This document shows positions 38,501 to 52,322 of a DNA stretch of 64,000 bases, in pieces. The stretch is taken from the NCBI GenBank assembly GCA_027186245.1, contig CP114496.1:5361501-5425500 (forward strand). Reading direction: 5' to 3'. Every line of letters starts with the position of its first letter. The stretch's first letter is position 1. Origin of the DNA: Coriaria nepalensis. Taxonomy: Eukaryota > Streptophyta > Magnoliopsida > Cucurbitales > Coriariaceae. The position numbers were made by a program, and so were the translations under genes. The notes below the pieces were generated by a model. That model had not been told where the DNA came from and did not search any database. It saw only the letters and a list, made by a program, of their open reading frames with translations.

Positions 38501-41500
38501 GTTTAGCCTTAAAATCATTTGAATGAGTCATTTCAAGTCAATAACATATTTCAAAGCAAGTTGAACGAATTCTATTTTCGCACTACAAACACAAGTTTTG
38601 TGCATAAGTTGCAAATGGTCAATGCAAGGAAAGTGTGCATTAGTTTAGCCTTAAAATCATTTGATTGAGTCATTTCAAGTCAATAACATCAAAGGAAGTT
38701 GAACGAATTCTATTTTCGCACTACAAACACAAGTTTTGTGCATAACTTGCAAATGGTCAATGCAAGGAAACTGTGCATTAGTTTAATCTTAAAATCATTT
38801 GAATGAGTCATTTCAAGTCAATAACATATTTCAAAGGAAGTTGAACGAATTCTATTTTCGCACTACAAACACAGGTTTTGGGCATAACTTGCACATGGCT
38901 ATTGCAAGGAAACTGTGCATTAGTTTAATCTTAAAATCATTTGAATGAGTCATTTCAAGTCAATAACATATTTCAAAGTAAGTTGAACGAATTCTATTTT
39001 CGCACCACAAACACAGGTTTTGGGCATAACTTGCACATGGCTATTGCAAGGAAAGTGTGCATTAGTTTAACCTTAAAATCACTTGAATGAGTCATTTCAA
39101 GTCAATAACATATTTCATAGCATATTCAACGAATTCTATTTTCGCACTACAAACACAAGTTTTGTGCATAACTTGCAAATGGTCAATGCAAGGAAAGTGT
39201 GCATTAGTTTAGCCTTAAAATCATTTGATTGAGCCATTTCAAGTCAATAACATATTTCAAAGCAAGTTGAACGAATTCTATTTTCGCACGACAAACACAA
39301 GTTTTGTGCATAACTTGCAAATGGTCAATGCAAGGAAAGTGTGCAATAGTTTAGCCTTAAAATCATTTGATTGAGTCATTTCAAGTCGATAACATATTTC
39401 AAAGGAAGTTGAACGAATTCTATTTTCGCACTACAAACACAAGTTTTGTGGATAACTTGCAAATGGTCAATGCAAGGAAAGTGTGCATTAGTTTAGCCTT
39501 AAAATCAGTTGAATGAGTCATTTCAAGTCAATAACATATTACAAAGCAAGTTGAACGAATTCTATTTTCGCACTACAAACACAGGTTTTGGGCATAACTT
39601 GCACATGGCTATTGCAAGGAAACTGTGCATTAGTTTAATCTTAAAATCATTTGAATGAGTCATTTCAAGTCAATAACATATTTCATAGCATATTCAACGA
39701 ATTCTATTTTCGCACTACCAACACAAGTTTTGTGCATAACTTGCAAATGGTCAATGCAAGGAAAGTGTGCATTAGTTTAGCCTTAAAATCATTTGATTGA
39801 GCCATTTCAAGTCAATAACATATTTCAAAGCAAGTTGAACGAATTCTATTTTCGCACGACAAACACAAGTTTTGTGCATAACTTGCAAATGGTCAATGCA
39901 AGAAAAGTGTGCATTAGTTTAGCCTTAAAATCATTTGAATGAGTCATTTCAAGTCAATAACATATTGCAAAGCAGGTTGAACGAATTCTATTTTCGCACT
40001 ACAAACACAGGTTTTGGGCATAACTTGCACATGGCTATTGCAAGGAAACTGTGCATTAGTTTAATCTTAAAATCATTTGAATGAGTCATTTCAAGTCAAT
40101 AACATATTTCATAGCATATTCAACGAATTCTATTTTCGCACTACCAACACAAGTTTTGTGCATAACTTGCAAATGGTCAATGCAAGGAAAGTGTGCATTA
40201 GTTTAGCCTTAAAATCATTTGATTGAGCCATTTCAAGTCAATAACATATTTCAAAGCAAGTTGAACGAATTCTATTTTCGCACGACAAACACAAGTTTTG
40301 TGCATAACTTGCAAATGGTCAATGCAAGAAAAGTGTGCATTAGTTTAGCCTTAAAATCATTTGAATGAGTCATTTCAAGTCAATAACATATTGCAAAGCA
40401 GGTTGAACGAATTCTATTTTCGCACTACAAACACAGGTTTTGGGCATAACTTGCACATGGCTATTGCAAGGAAACTGTGCATTAGTTTAATCTTAAAATC
40501 ATTTGAATGTGTCATTTCAATTCAATAACATATTTCAAAGCAAGTTAAACGAATTCTATTTTCGCACTACAAACACATGTTTTGGGCATAACTTGCAAAT
40601 GATCAATGCAAGGAAAGTGTGCATTAGTTTAACCTTAAAATCATTTGAATGAGTCATTTCAGGTCAATAACATATTTCATAGCATATTCAACGAATTCTA
40701 TTTTCGCACTACAAACACAAGTTTTGTGCATAACTTGCTAATGGTCAATGCAAGGAAACTGTGCATTAGTTTAATCTTAAAATCATTTGAATGAGTCATT
40801 TCAAGTCAATAACATATTTCAAAGGAAGTTGAACGAATTCTATTTTCGCACTACAAACACAGGTTTTGGGCATAACTTGCACATGGCTATTGCAAGGAAA
40901 CTGTGCATTAGTTTAATCTTAAAATCATTTGAATGAGTCATTTCAAGTCAATAACATATTTCAAAGTAAGTTGAACGAATTCTATTTTCGCACCACAAAC
41001 ACAGGTTTTGGGCATAACTTGCACATGGCTATTGCAAGGAAAATGTGCATTAGTTTAATCTTAAAATCATTTGAATGTGTCATTTCAATTCAATAACATA
41101 TTTCAAAGCAAGTTGAACGAATTCTATTTTCGCACTACAAACACATGTTTTGGGCATAACTTGCAAATGATCAATGCAAGGAAAGTGTGCATTAGTTTAA
41201 CCTTAAAATCATTTGAATGAGTCATTTCAGGTCAATAACATATTTCATAGCATATTCAACGAATTCTATTTTCGCACTACAAACACAAGTTTTGTGCATA
41301 ACTTGCAAACGGTCAATGCAAGGAAAGTGTGCATTAGTTTAGCCTTAAAATCATTTGATAGAGCCATTTCAAGTCAATAACATATTTCAAAGCAAGTTGA
41401 ACGAATTCTATTTTCGCACTACAAACACAGGTTTTGGGCATAACTTGCAAATGGTCAATGCAAGGAAACTGTGCTTTAGTTTAATCTTAAAATCATTTGA

Positions 41501-42226
41501 TTGAGTCATTTCAAGTCAATAACATATTTCAAAGCAAGTTGAACGAATTCTATTTTCGCACTACAAACACAGGTTTTGGGCATAACTTGCACATGGTCAA
41601 TGCAAGGAAACTGTGCATTAGTTTAGCCTTAAAATCATTTGAATGAGTCATTTCAAGTCAATAACATATTGCAAAGCAGGTTGAACGAATTCTATTTTCG
41701 CACTACAAACACAGGTTTTGGGCATAACTTGCACATGGCTATTGCAAGGAAACTGTGCATTAGTTTAATCTTAAAATCATTTGAATGAGTCATTTCAAGT
41801 CAATAACATATTTCATAGCATATTCAACGAATTCTATTTTCGCACGACAAACACAAGTTTTGTGCATAACTTGCAAATGGTCAATGCAAGGAAAGTGTGC
41901 ATTAGTTTAGCCTTAAAATCATTTGATTGAGTCATTTCAAGTCAATAACATATTTCAAAGGAAGTTGAACGAATTCTATTTTCACACTACAAACACAAGT
42001 TTTGTGCATAACTTGCAAATGGTCAATGCAAGGAAAGTGTGCATTAGTTTAGCCTTAAAATCAGTTGAATGAGTCATTTCAAGTCAATAACATATTACAA
42101 AGCAAGTTGAACGAATTCTATTTTCGCACTACAAACACAGGTTTTGGGCATAACTTGCACATGGCTATTGCAAGGAAACTGTGCATTAGTTTAATCTTAA
42201 AATCATTTGAATGAGTCATTTCAAGT

Positions 42227-42380
42227 CAATAACATATTTCATAACATATTTCATAGCATATTCAACGAATTCTATTTTCGCACGACAAACACAAGTTTTG
42301 TGCATAACTTGCAAATGGTCAATGCAAGGAAAGTGTGCATTAGTTTAGCCTTAAAATCATTTGATTGAGTCATTTCAAGT
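42227..42380 (+). repeat. 154-bp monomer with 12-bp duplication, copy 2
   Basis: The same 12-bp tandem duplication (AACATATTTCAT twice) as the monomer at 35407. The distance of 6820 bp equals 48 monomers plus 12 minus two 4-bp deletions, so the two copies sit in the same monomer register. Confidence 0.92.
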
Positions 42381-44794
42381 CAATAACATATTTCAAAGGA
42401 AGTTGAACGAATTCTATTTTCGCACTACAAACACAAGTTTTGTGCATAACTTGCAAATGGTCAATGCAAGGAAAGTGTGCATTAGTTTAGCCTTAAAATC
42501 AGTTGAATGAGTCATTTCAAGTCAATAACATATTACAAAGCAAGTTGAACGAATTCTATTTTCGCACTACAAACACAGGTTTTGGGCATAACTTGCACAT
42601 GGCTATTGCAAGGAAACTGTGCATTAGTTTAATCTTAAAATCATTTGAATGAGTCATTTCAAGTCAATAACATATTTCAAAGCAAGTTGAACGAATTCTA
42701 TTTTCGCACTACAAACACAGGTTTTGGGCATAACTTGCAAATGGTCAATGCAAGGAAAGTGTGCATTAGTTTAGCCTTAAAGTCATTTGAATGAGTCATT
42801 TCAAGTCAATAACATATTGCAAAGCAGGTTGAACGAATTCTATTTTCGCACTACAAACACAGGTTTTGGGCATAACTTGCACATGGCTATTGCAAGGAAA
42901 CTGTGCATTAGTTTAATCTTAAAATCATTTGAATGAGTCATTTCAAGTCAATAACATATTTCAAAGCAAGTTGAACGAATTCTATATTCGCACTACAAAC
43001 ACAGGTTTTGGGCATAACTTGCAAATGATCAATGCAAGGAAACTGTGCATTAGTTTAATCTTAAAATCATTTGAATGAGTCATTTCAATTCAATAACATA
43101 TTTCAAAGCAAGTTGAACGAATTCTATTTTCGCACTACAAACACATGTTTTGGGCATAACTTGCAAATGATCAATGCAAGGAAAGTGTGCATTAGTTTAA
43201 CCTTAAAATCATTTGAATGAGTCATTTCAGGTGAATAACATATTTCATAGCATATTCAACGAATTCTATTTTCGCACTACAAACACAAGTTTTGTGCATA
43301 ACTTGCAAATGGTCAATGCAAGGAAAGTGTGCATTAGTTTAGCCTTAAAATCATTTGAATGAGTCATTTGAAGTCAATAACATATTGCAAAGCAGGTTTA
43401 ACGAATTCTATTTTCGCACTACAAACACAGGTTTTGGGCATAACTTGCAAATGGTCAATGCAAGGAAACTGTGCTTTAGTTTAATCTTAAAATCATTTGA
43501 TTGAGTCATTTCAAGTCAATAACATATTTCAAAGCAAGTTGAACGAATTCTATTTTCGCACTACAAACACAGGTTTTGGGCATAACTTGCACATGGTCAA
43601 TGCAAGGAAACTGTGCATTAGTTTAGCCTTAAAATCATTTGAATGAGTCATTTCAAGTCAATAACATATTGCAAAGCAGGTTGAACGAATTCTATTTTCG
43701 CACTACAAACACAGGTTTTGGGTATAACTTGCACATGGCTATTGCAAGGAAAGTGTGCATTAGTTTAGCCTTAAAATCATTTGAATGAGTCATTTCAAGT
43801 CAATAACAAATTTCAAAGCAAGTTAAACGAATTCTATTTTCGCACTACAAACACAGGTTTTGGGCATAACTTGCACATGGTCAATGCAAGGAAACTGTGC
43901 ATTAGTTTAGCCTTAAAATCATTTGAATGAGTCATTTCAAGTCAATAACATATTGCAAAGCAGGTTGAACGAATTCTATTTTCGCACTACAAACACAGGT
44001 TTTGGGCATAACTTGCACATGGCTATTGCAAGGAAAGTGTGCATTAGTTTAGCCTTAAAATCATTTGAATGAGTCATTTCAAATCAATAACATATTTCAA
44101 AACAAGTTGAACGAATTCTATTTTCGCACTACAAACACAGGTTTTGGGCATAACTTGCACATGGCTATTGCAAGGAAACTGTGCATTAGTTTAATCTTAA
44201 AACCATTTCAATGAGTCATTTCAAGTCAATAACATATTTCAAAACAAGTTGAACGAATTCTATTTTCGCACTACAAACACAGGTTTTGGGCATAACTTGC
44301 AAATAATCAATGCAAGGAAATTGTGCATTAGTTTAACCTTAAAATCATTTGAATGAGTCATTTCAGGTCAATAACATATTTCATAGCATATTCAACGAAT
44401 TCTATTTTCGCACTACAAACACAAGTTTTGTGCATAACTTGCAAATGGTCAATGCAAGGAAAGTGTGCATTAGTTTAGCCTTAAAATCATTTGATTGAGT
44501 CATTTCAAGTCAATAACATATTTCAAAGGAAGTTGAACGAATTCTATTTTCGCACTACAAACACAAGCTTTGTGCATAACTTGCAAATGGTCAATGCAAG
44601 GAAAGTGTGCATTAGTTTAGCCTTAAAATCATTTGAATGAGTCATTTCAAGTCAATAACATATTGCAAAGCAGGTTGAACGAATTCTATTTTCGCACTAC
44701 AAACACTGGTTTTGGGCATAACTTGCACATGGCTATTGCAAGGAAACTGTGCATTAGTTTAATCTTAAAATCATTTGAATGAGTCATTTCAAGT

Positions 44795-47763
44795 CAATAA
44801 CATATTTCAAAGCAAGTTGAACGAATTCTATTTTCGCACTACAAACACAGGTTTTGGGCATAACTTGCAAATGGTCAATGCAAGGAAAGTGTGCATTAGT
44901 TTAGCCTTAAAATCATTTGAATGAGTCATTTCAAGTCAATAACATATTGCAAAGCAGGTTGAACGAATTCTATTTTCGCACTACAAACACTGGTTTTGGG
45001 CATAACTTGCACATGGCTATTGCAAGGAAACTGTGCATTAGTTTAATCTTAAAATCATTTGAATGAGTCATTTCAAGTCAATAACATATTTCAAAACAAG
45101 TTGAACGAATTCTATTTTCGCACTACAAACACAGGTTTTGGGCATAACTTGCACATGTCTATTGCAAGGAAACTGTGCATTTGTTTAATCTTAAAATCAT
45201 TTGAATGAGTCATTTCAAGTCAATAACATATTTCAAAGGAAGTTGAACGAATTCTATTTTCGCACTACAAACACAGGTTTTAGGCATAACTTGCACATGG
45301 CTATTGCAAGGAAACTGTGCATTAGTTTAATCTTAAAACCATTTCAATGAGTCATTTCAAGTCAATAACATATTTCAAAGGAAGTTGAACGAATTCTATT
45401 TTCGCACTACAAATACAAGTTTTGTGCATAACTTGCAAATGGTCAATGCAAGGAAAGTGTGCATTAGTTTAGCCTTAAAATCATTTGATTGAGTCATTTC
45501 AAGTCAGTAACATATTTCAAAGGAAGTTGAACGAATTCTATTTTCGCACTACAAACACAAGTTTTGTGCATAACTTGCAAATGGTCAATGCAAGGAAAGT
45601 GTGCATTAGTTTAGCCTTAAAATCATTTGAATGAGTCATTTCAAGTCAATAACATATTACAAAGCAAATTGAACGAATTCTATTTTCGCACTACCAACAC
45701 AAGTTTTGGGCATAACTTGCACATGGCCAATGCAAGGAAACTGTGCATTAGTTTAATCTTAAAATCATTTGAATGAGTCATTTTAAGTCAATAACATATT
45801 TCAAACCAAGTTGAACGAATTCTATTTTCGCACTACAAACACTGGTTTTGGGCATAACTTGCACATGGCCAATGCAAGGAAACTGTGCATTAGTTTAATC
45901 TTAAAAGCATTTGAATGAGTCATTTCAAGTAAATAACATATTTCAAAGCAAGTTGAACGAATTCTATTTTCGCACTACAAACACAGGTTTTGGGCATAAC
46001 TTGCACATGGCTATTGCAAGGAAACTGTGCATTAGTTTAATCTTAAAAGCATTTGAATGAGTCATTTCAAGTAAATAATATATTTCAAAGCAAGTTGAAC
46101 GAATTCTATTTTCGCACTACAAACACAAGTTTTGTGCATAACCTGCAAATTGTCAATGCAAGGAAAGTGTGCATTAGTTTAGCCTTAAAATCATTTGAAT
46201 GAGTCATTTCAAGTCAATAACATATTACAAAGCAAGTTGAACGAATTCTATTTTCGCACTACAAACACAGGTTTTGGGCATAACTGGCACATGGCTATTG
46301 CAAGGAAACTGTGCATTAGTTTAATCTTAAAATCATTTGAATGAGTCATTTCAAGTCAATAACATATTTCAAAGCAAGTTGAACGAATTCTATTTTCGCA
46401 CTACAAACACAGGTTTTGGGCATAACTTGCACATGGCTATTGCAAGGAAACTGTGCATTAGTTTAATCTTAAAATCATTTGAATGAGTCATTTCAAGTCA
46501 ATAACATATTTCAAAGCAAGTTGAACGAATTCTATTTTTGCACTACAAACACAGGTTTTGAGCATAACTTGCAAATGATCAATGCAAGGAAAGTGTGCAT
46601 TAATTTAACCTTAAAATCATTTGAATGAGTCATTTCAGGTCAATAACATATTTCAAAGCAAGTTGAACGAATTCTATTTTCGCACTACAAACACAGGTTT
46701 TGGGCATAACTTGCACATGGCTATTGCAAGGAAACTGTGCATTAGTTTAATCTTAAAAGCATTTGAATGAGTCATTTCAAGTAAATAACATATTTCAAAG
46801 CAAGTTGAACGAATTCTATTTTCGCACTACAAACACAAGTTTTGTGCATAACCTTCAAATTGTCAATGCAAGGAAAGTGTGCATTAGTTTAGCCTTAAAA
46901 TCATTTGAATGAGTCATTTGAAGTCAATAACATATTACAAAGCAAGTTGAACGAATTCTATTTTCGCACTACAAACACAGGTTTTGGGCATAACTTGCAC
47001 ATGGCTATTGCAAGGAAACTGTGCATTAGTTTAATCTTAAAATCCTTTGAATGAGTCATTTCAATTCAATAACATATTTCAAAGCAAGTTGAACGAATTC
47101 TATTTTCGCACTACAAACACATGTTTTGGGCATAACTTGCACATGGCCAATGCAAGGAAACTGTGCATTCGTTTAATCTTAAAATCATTTGAATGAGTCA
47201 TTTCAAGTCAATAACATATTTCAAAGCAAGTTGAACGAATTCTATTTTCGCACTGCAAACACAAGTTTTGTGCATAACTTGCAAATGGTCAATGCAAGGA
47301 AAGTGTGCATTAGTTTAGCCTTAAAATCATTTGATTGAGTCATTTCAAGTCAATAACATATTTCAAAGGAAGTTGAACGAATTCTATTTTCGCACTACAA
47401 ACACAAGTTTTGTGCATAACTTGCAAATGGTCAATGCAAGGAAAGTGTGCATTAGTTTAGCCTTAAAATCATTTGAATGAGTCATTTCAAGTCAATAACA
47501 TTATTGCAAAGCAGGTTGAACGAATTCTATTTTCGCACTACAAACACAGGTTTTGGGCATAACTTGCACATGGCTATTGCAAGGAAACTGTGCATTAGTT
47601 TAATCTTAAAATCATTTGAATGAGTCATTTCAAGTCAATAACATATTTCAAAGCAAGTTGAACGAATTCTATTTTCGCACTGCAAACACAGGTTTTGGGC
47701 ATAACTTGCACATGGCTATTGCAAGGAAAGTGTGCATTAGCTTAGCCTTAAAATCATTTGATT
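44795..47763 (+). repeat. Long duplicated block, copy 1 (2969 bp)
   Basis: Its markers include ACACTGGTTTTGGG, GTCAGTAAC (45505), ACAAATACAAG, CATTTTAAGTC, AAAAGCATTTG with AAGTAAATAAC, CATAACCTGC, TTTTTGCACTAC and AACATTATTGC (47498). All recur 3835 bp further on. Homology can be traced back to about 44708 in the preceding monomer. Only two differences from copy 2 were noticed: G at 47682 (A in copy 2) and G at 47021 (C in copy 2). Confidence 0.9.
47493..47635 (+). repeat. 143-bp monomer (1-bp insertion), copy 1
   Basis: AACATATTGC is changed to AACATTATTGC, one extra T. It is one of only two +1 monomers in the window, and the other is its duplicate at 51328. Confidence 0.92.
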
Positions 47764-48629
47764 CAGTCATTTCAAGTCAATAACATATTTCAAAGGAAGT
47801 TGAACGAATTCTATTTTCGCACTACAAACACAAGTTTTGTGCATAACTTGCAAATGGTCAATGCAAGAAAAGTGTGCATTAGTTTAGCCTTAAAATCATT
47901 TGAATGAGTCATTTCAAGTCAATAACATATTGCAAAGCAGGTTGAACGAATTCTATTTTCGCACTACAAACACAGGTTTTGGGCATAACTTGCACATGGC
48001 TATTGCAAGGAAACTGTGCATTGGTTTAATCTTAAAATCATTTGAATGAGTCATTTCAAGTCAATAACATATTTCAAAGCAAGTTGAACGAATTCTATTT
48101 TCGCACTACAAACACAAGTTTTGTGCATAACTTGCAAATGGTCAATGCAAGGAAAGTGTGCATTAGTTTAGCCTTAAAATCATTTAATTGAGTCATTTCA
48201 AGTCAATAACATATTTCAAAGGAAGTTGAACGAATTCTATTTTCGCACTACAAACACAAGTTTTGTGCATAACTTGCAAATGGTCAATGCAAGGAAAGTG
48301 TGCATTAGTTTAGCCTTAAAATCATTTGAATGAGTCATTTCAAGTCAATAACATATTGCAAAGCAGGTTGAACGAATTCTATTTTCGCACTACAAACACA
48401 GGTTTTGGGCATAACTTGCACATGGCTATTGCAAGGAAACTGTGCATTAGTTTAATCTTAAAATCATTTGAATGTGTCATTTCAATTCAATAACATATTT
48501 CAAAGCAAGTTGAACGAATTCTATTTTCGCACTACAAACACAGGTTTTGGGCATAACTTGCACATGGCTATTGCAAGGAAACTGTGCATTAGTTTAATCT
48601 TAAAATCATTTGAATGAGTCATTTCAAGT
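47764..48629 (+). repeat. Satellite between the duplicated blocks
   Basis: About six ordinary monomers (AAAGGAAG, GCAAAGCAGG and AGG/GGCTATT types) separate the two 2969-bp blocks. They include GCAAGAAAAG near 47864, CATTGGTTTAATC near 48020 and an ATGTGTCAT monomer near 48475. No non-satellite sequence is present. Confidence 0.85.
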
Positions 48630-51598
48630 CAATAACATATTTCAAAGCAAGTTGAACGAATTCTATTTTCGCACTACAAACACAGGTTTTGGGCATAACT
48701 TGCAAATGGTCAATGCAAGGAAAGTGTGCATTAGTTTAGCCTTAAAATCATTTGAATGAGTCATTTCAAGTCAATAACATATTGCAAAGCAGGTTGAACG
48801 AATTCTATTTTCGCACTACAAACACTGGTTTTGGGCATAACTTGCACATGGCTATTGCAAGGAAACTGTGCATTAGTTTAATCTTAAAATCATTTGAATG
48901 AGTCATTTCAAGTCAATAACATATTTCAAAACAAGTTGAACGAATTCTATTTTCGCACTACAAACACAGGTTTTGGGCATAACTTGCACATGTCTATTGC
49001 AAGGAAACTGTGCATTTGTTTAATCTTAAAATCATTTGAATGAGTCATTTCAAGTCAATAACATATTTCAAAGGAAGTTGAACGAATTCTATTTTCGCAC
49101 TACAAACACAGGTTTTAGGCATAACTTGCACATGGCTATTGCAAGGAAACTGTGCATTAGTTTAATCTTAAAACCATTTCAATGAGTCATTTCAAGTCAA
49201 TAACATATTTCAAAGGAAGTTGAACGAATTCTATTTTCGCACTACAAATACAAGTTTTGTGCATAACTTGCAAATGGTCAATGCAAGGAAAGTGTGCATT
49301 AGTTTAGCCTTAAAATCATTTGATTGAGTCATTTCAAGTCAGTAACATATTTCAAAGGAAGTTGAACGAATTCTATTTTCGCACTACAAACACAAGTTTT
49401 GTGCATAACTTGCAAATGGTCAATGCAAGGAAAGTGTGCATTAGTTTAGCCTTAAAATCATTTGAATGAGTCATTTCAAGTCAATAACATATTACAAAGC
49501 AAATTGAACGAATTCTATTTTCGCACTACCAACACAAGTTTTGGGCATAACTTGCACATGGCCAATGCAAGGAAACTGTGCATTAGTTTAATCTTAAAAT
49601 CATTTGAATGAGTCATTTTAAGTCAATAACATATTTCAAACCAAGTTGAACGAATTCTATTTTCGCACTACAAACACTGGTTTTGGGCATAACTTGCACA
49701 TGGCCAATGCAAGGAAACTGTGCATTAGTTTAATCTTAAAAGCATTTGAATGAGTCATTTCAAGTAAATAACATATTTCAAAGCAAGTTGAACGAATTCT
49801 ATTTTCGCACTACAAACACAGGTTTTGGGCATAACTTGCACATGGCTATTGCAAGGAAACTGTGCATTAGTTTAATCTTAAAAGCATTTGAATGAGTCAT
49901 TTCAAGTAAATAATATATTTCAAAGCAAGTTGAACGAATTCTATTTTCGCACTACAAACACAAGTTTTGTGCATAACCTGCAAATTGTCAATGCAAGGAA
50001 AGTGTGCATTAGTTTAGCCTTAAAATCATTTGAATGAGTCATTTCAAGTCAATAACATATTACAAAGCAAGTTGAACGAATTCTATTTTCGCACTACAAA
50101 CACAGGTTTTGGGCATAACTGGCACATGGCTATTGCAAGGAAACTGTGCATTAGTTTAATCTTAAAATCATTTGAATGAGTCATTTCAAGTCAATAACAT
50201 ATTTCAAAGCAAGTTGAACGAATTCTATTTTCGCACTACAAACACAGGTTTTGGGCATAACTTGCACATGGCTATTGCAAGGAAACTGTGCATTAGTTTA
50301 ATCTTAAAATCATTTGAATGAGTCATTTCAAGTCAATAACATATTTCAAAGCAAGTTGAACGAATTCTATTTTTGCACTACAAACACAGGTTTTGAGCAT
50401 AACTTGCAAATGATCAATGCAAGGAAAGTGTGCATTAATTTAACCTTAAAATCATTTGAATGAGTCATTTCAGGTCAATAACATATTTCAAAGCAAGTTG
50501 AACGAATTCTATTTTCGCACTACAAACACAGGTTTTGGGCATAACTTGCACATGGCTATTGCAAGGAAACTGTGCATTAGTTTAATCTTAAAAGCATTTG
50601 AATGAGTCATTTCAAGTAAATAACATATTTCAAAGCAAGTTGAACGAATTCTATTTTCGCACTACAAACACAAGTTTTGTGCATAACCTTCAAATTGTCA
50701 ATGCAAGGAAAGTGTGCATTAGTTTAGCCTTAAAATCATTTGAATGAGTCATTTGAAGTCAATAACATATTACAAAGCAAGTTGAACGAATTCTATTTTC
50801 GCACTACAAACACAGGTTTTGGGCATAACTTGCACATGGCTATTGCAAGGAAACTCTGCATTAGTTTAATCTTAAAATCCTTTGAATGAGTCATTTCAAT
50901 TCAATAACATATTTCAAAGCAAGTTGAACGAATTCTATTTTCGCACTACAAACACATGTTTTGGGCATAACTTGCACATGGCCAATGCAAGGAAACTGTG
51001 CATTCGTTTAATCTTAAAATCATTTGAATGAGTCATTTCAAGTCAATAACATATTTCAAAGCAAGTTGAACGAATTCTATTTTCGCACTGCAAACACAAG
51101 TTTTGTGCATAACTTGCAAATGGTCAATGCAAGGAAAGTGTGCATTAGTTTAGCCTTAAAATCATTTGATTGAGTCATTTCAAGTCAATAACATATTTCA
51201 AAGGAAGTTGAACGAATTCTATTTTCGCACTACAAACACAAGTTTTGTGCATAACTTGCAAATGGTCAATGCAAGGAAAGTGTGCATTAGTTTAGCCTTA
51301 AAATCATTTGAATGAGTCATTTCAAGTCAATAACATTATTGCAAAGCAGGTTGAACGAATTCTATTTTCGCACTACAAACACAGGTTTTGGGCATAACTT
51401 GCACATGGCTATTGCAAGGAAACTGTGCATTAGTTTAATCTTAAAATCATTTGAATGAGTCATTTCAAGTCAATAACATATTTCAAAGCAAGTTGAACGA
51501 ATTCTATTTTCGCACTACAAACACAGGTTTTGGGCATAACTTGCACATGGCTATTGCAAGGAAAGTGTGCATTAGCTTAGCCTTAAAATCATTTGATT
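48630..51598 (+). repeat. Long duplicated block, copy 2 (2969 bp)
   Basis: A near-perfect repeat of 44795-47763 at +3835 (27 monomers plus one inserted base). GTCAGTAAC is at 49340 and AACATTATTGC at 51333. The match ends at 51599, where copy 1 has GATTCAGTC and this copy GATTGAGTC, followed by different monomers. Confidence 0.9.
51328..51470 (+). repeat. 143-bp monomer (1-bp insertion), copy 2
   Basis: This has the same extra T (AACATTATTGC) as the monomer at 47493, 3835 bp away. It shows that the block was copied after the insertion arose. Confidence 0.92.
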
Positions 51599-52322
51599 GA
51601 GTCATTTCAGGTCAATAACATATTTCAAAGGAAGTTGAACGAATTCTATTTTCGCACTACAAACACAAGTTTTGTGCATAACTTGCAAATGATCAATGCA
51701 AGGAAAGTGTGCATTAGTTTAGCCTTAAAATCATTTGAATGAGTCATTTCAAGTCAATAACATATTACAAAGCAAGTTGAACGAATTCTATTTTCGCACT
51801 ACAAACACAGGTTTTGGGCATAACTGGCACATGGCTATTGCAAGGAAACTGTGCATTACTTTAATCTTAAAATCATTTGAATGAGTCATTTCAAGTCAAT
51901 AACATATTTCAAAGCAAGTTGAACGAATTCTATTTTCGCACTACAAACACAGGTTTTGGGCATAACTTGCACATGGCTATTGCAAGGAAAGTGTGCATTA
52001 GCTTAGCCTTAAAATCATTTGATTCAGTCATTTCAAGTCAATAACATATTTCAAAGGAAGTTGAAAGAATTCTATTTTCGCACTACAAACACAAGTTTTG
52101 GGCATAACTTGCAAATGGTCAATGCAAGGAAAGTGTGCATTAGTTTAGCCTTAAAATCATTTGAATGAGTCATTTCAAGTCAATAACATATTGCAAAGCA
52201 GGTTGAACGAATTCTATTTTCGCACTACAAACACAGGTTTTGGGCATAACTTGCACATGGCTATTGCAAGGAAACTGTGCATTACTTTAATCTTAAAATC
52301 ATTTGAATGAGTCATTTCAAGT

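Larger units (their letters stand above)
35407..44794 (+). repeat. Mosaic satellite block
   Basis: Here monomers of the 848-bp HOR (P1 CGGACTAC at 35845 and 37829; P5 at 37407 and 38681) mix with CATAGCATATTCAAC monomers, CGCACGAC monomers and GTCGATAAC monomers (35703, 36413, 37545, 39387). No single period holds. GAGCCATTT markers at 35547, 36825, 39231, 39799, 40225 and 41361 are 9, 17, 4, 3 and 8 monomers apart. Relics of a 14-monomer spacing exist: the AAAGTAAG/CGCACCAC monomer at 38961 and 40949 (1988 bp), and the GTGCTTTAG monomer at 41375 and 43375 (2000 bp = 1988 + 12). The last 138-bp monomer in the window is at 38681. Confidence 0.85.

Noticed and set aside
17891..38818. The 4-bp deletion monomers as sequencing errors
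   Set aside because: The same deletion occurs 25 times, always linked to AAAGGAAG and in a fixed place in the HOR, which random error would not produce.
35407..44794. A transposon or unique-sequence insertion hidden in the mosaic zone
   Set aside because: Every monomer start can be followed through the zone, with only the 12-bp duplications and 4-bp deletions changing the register.
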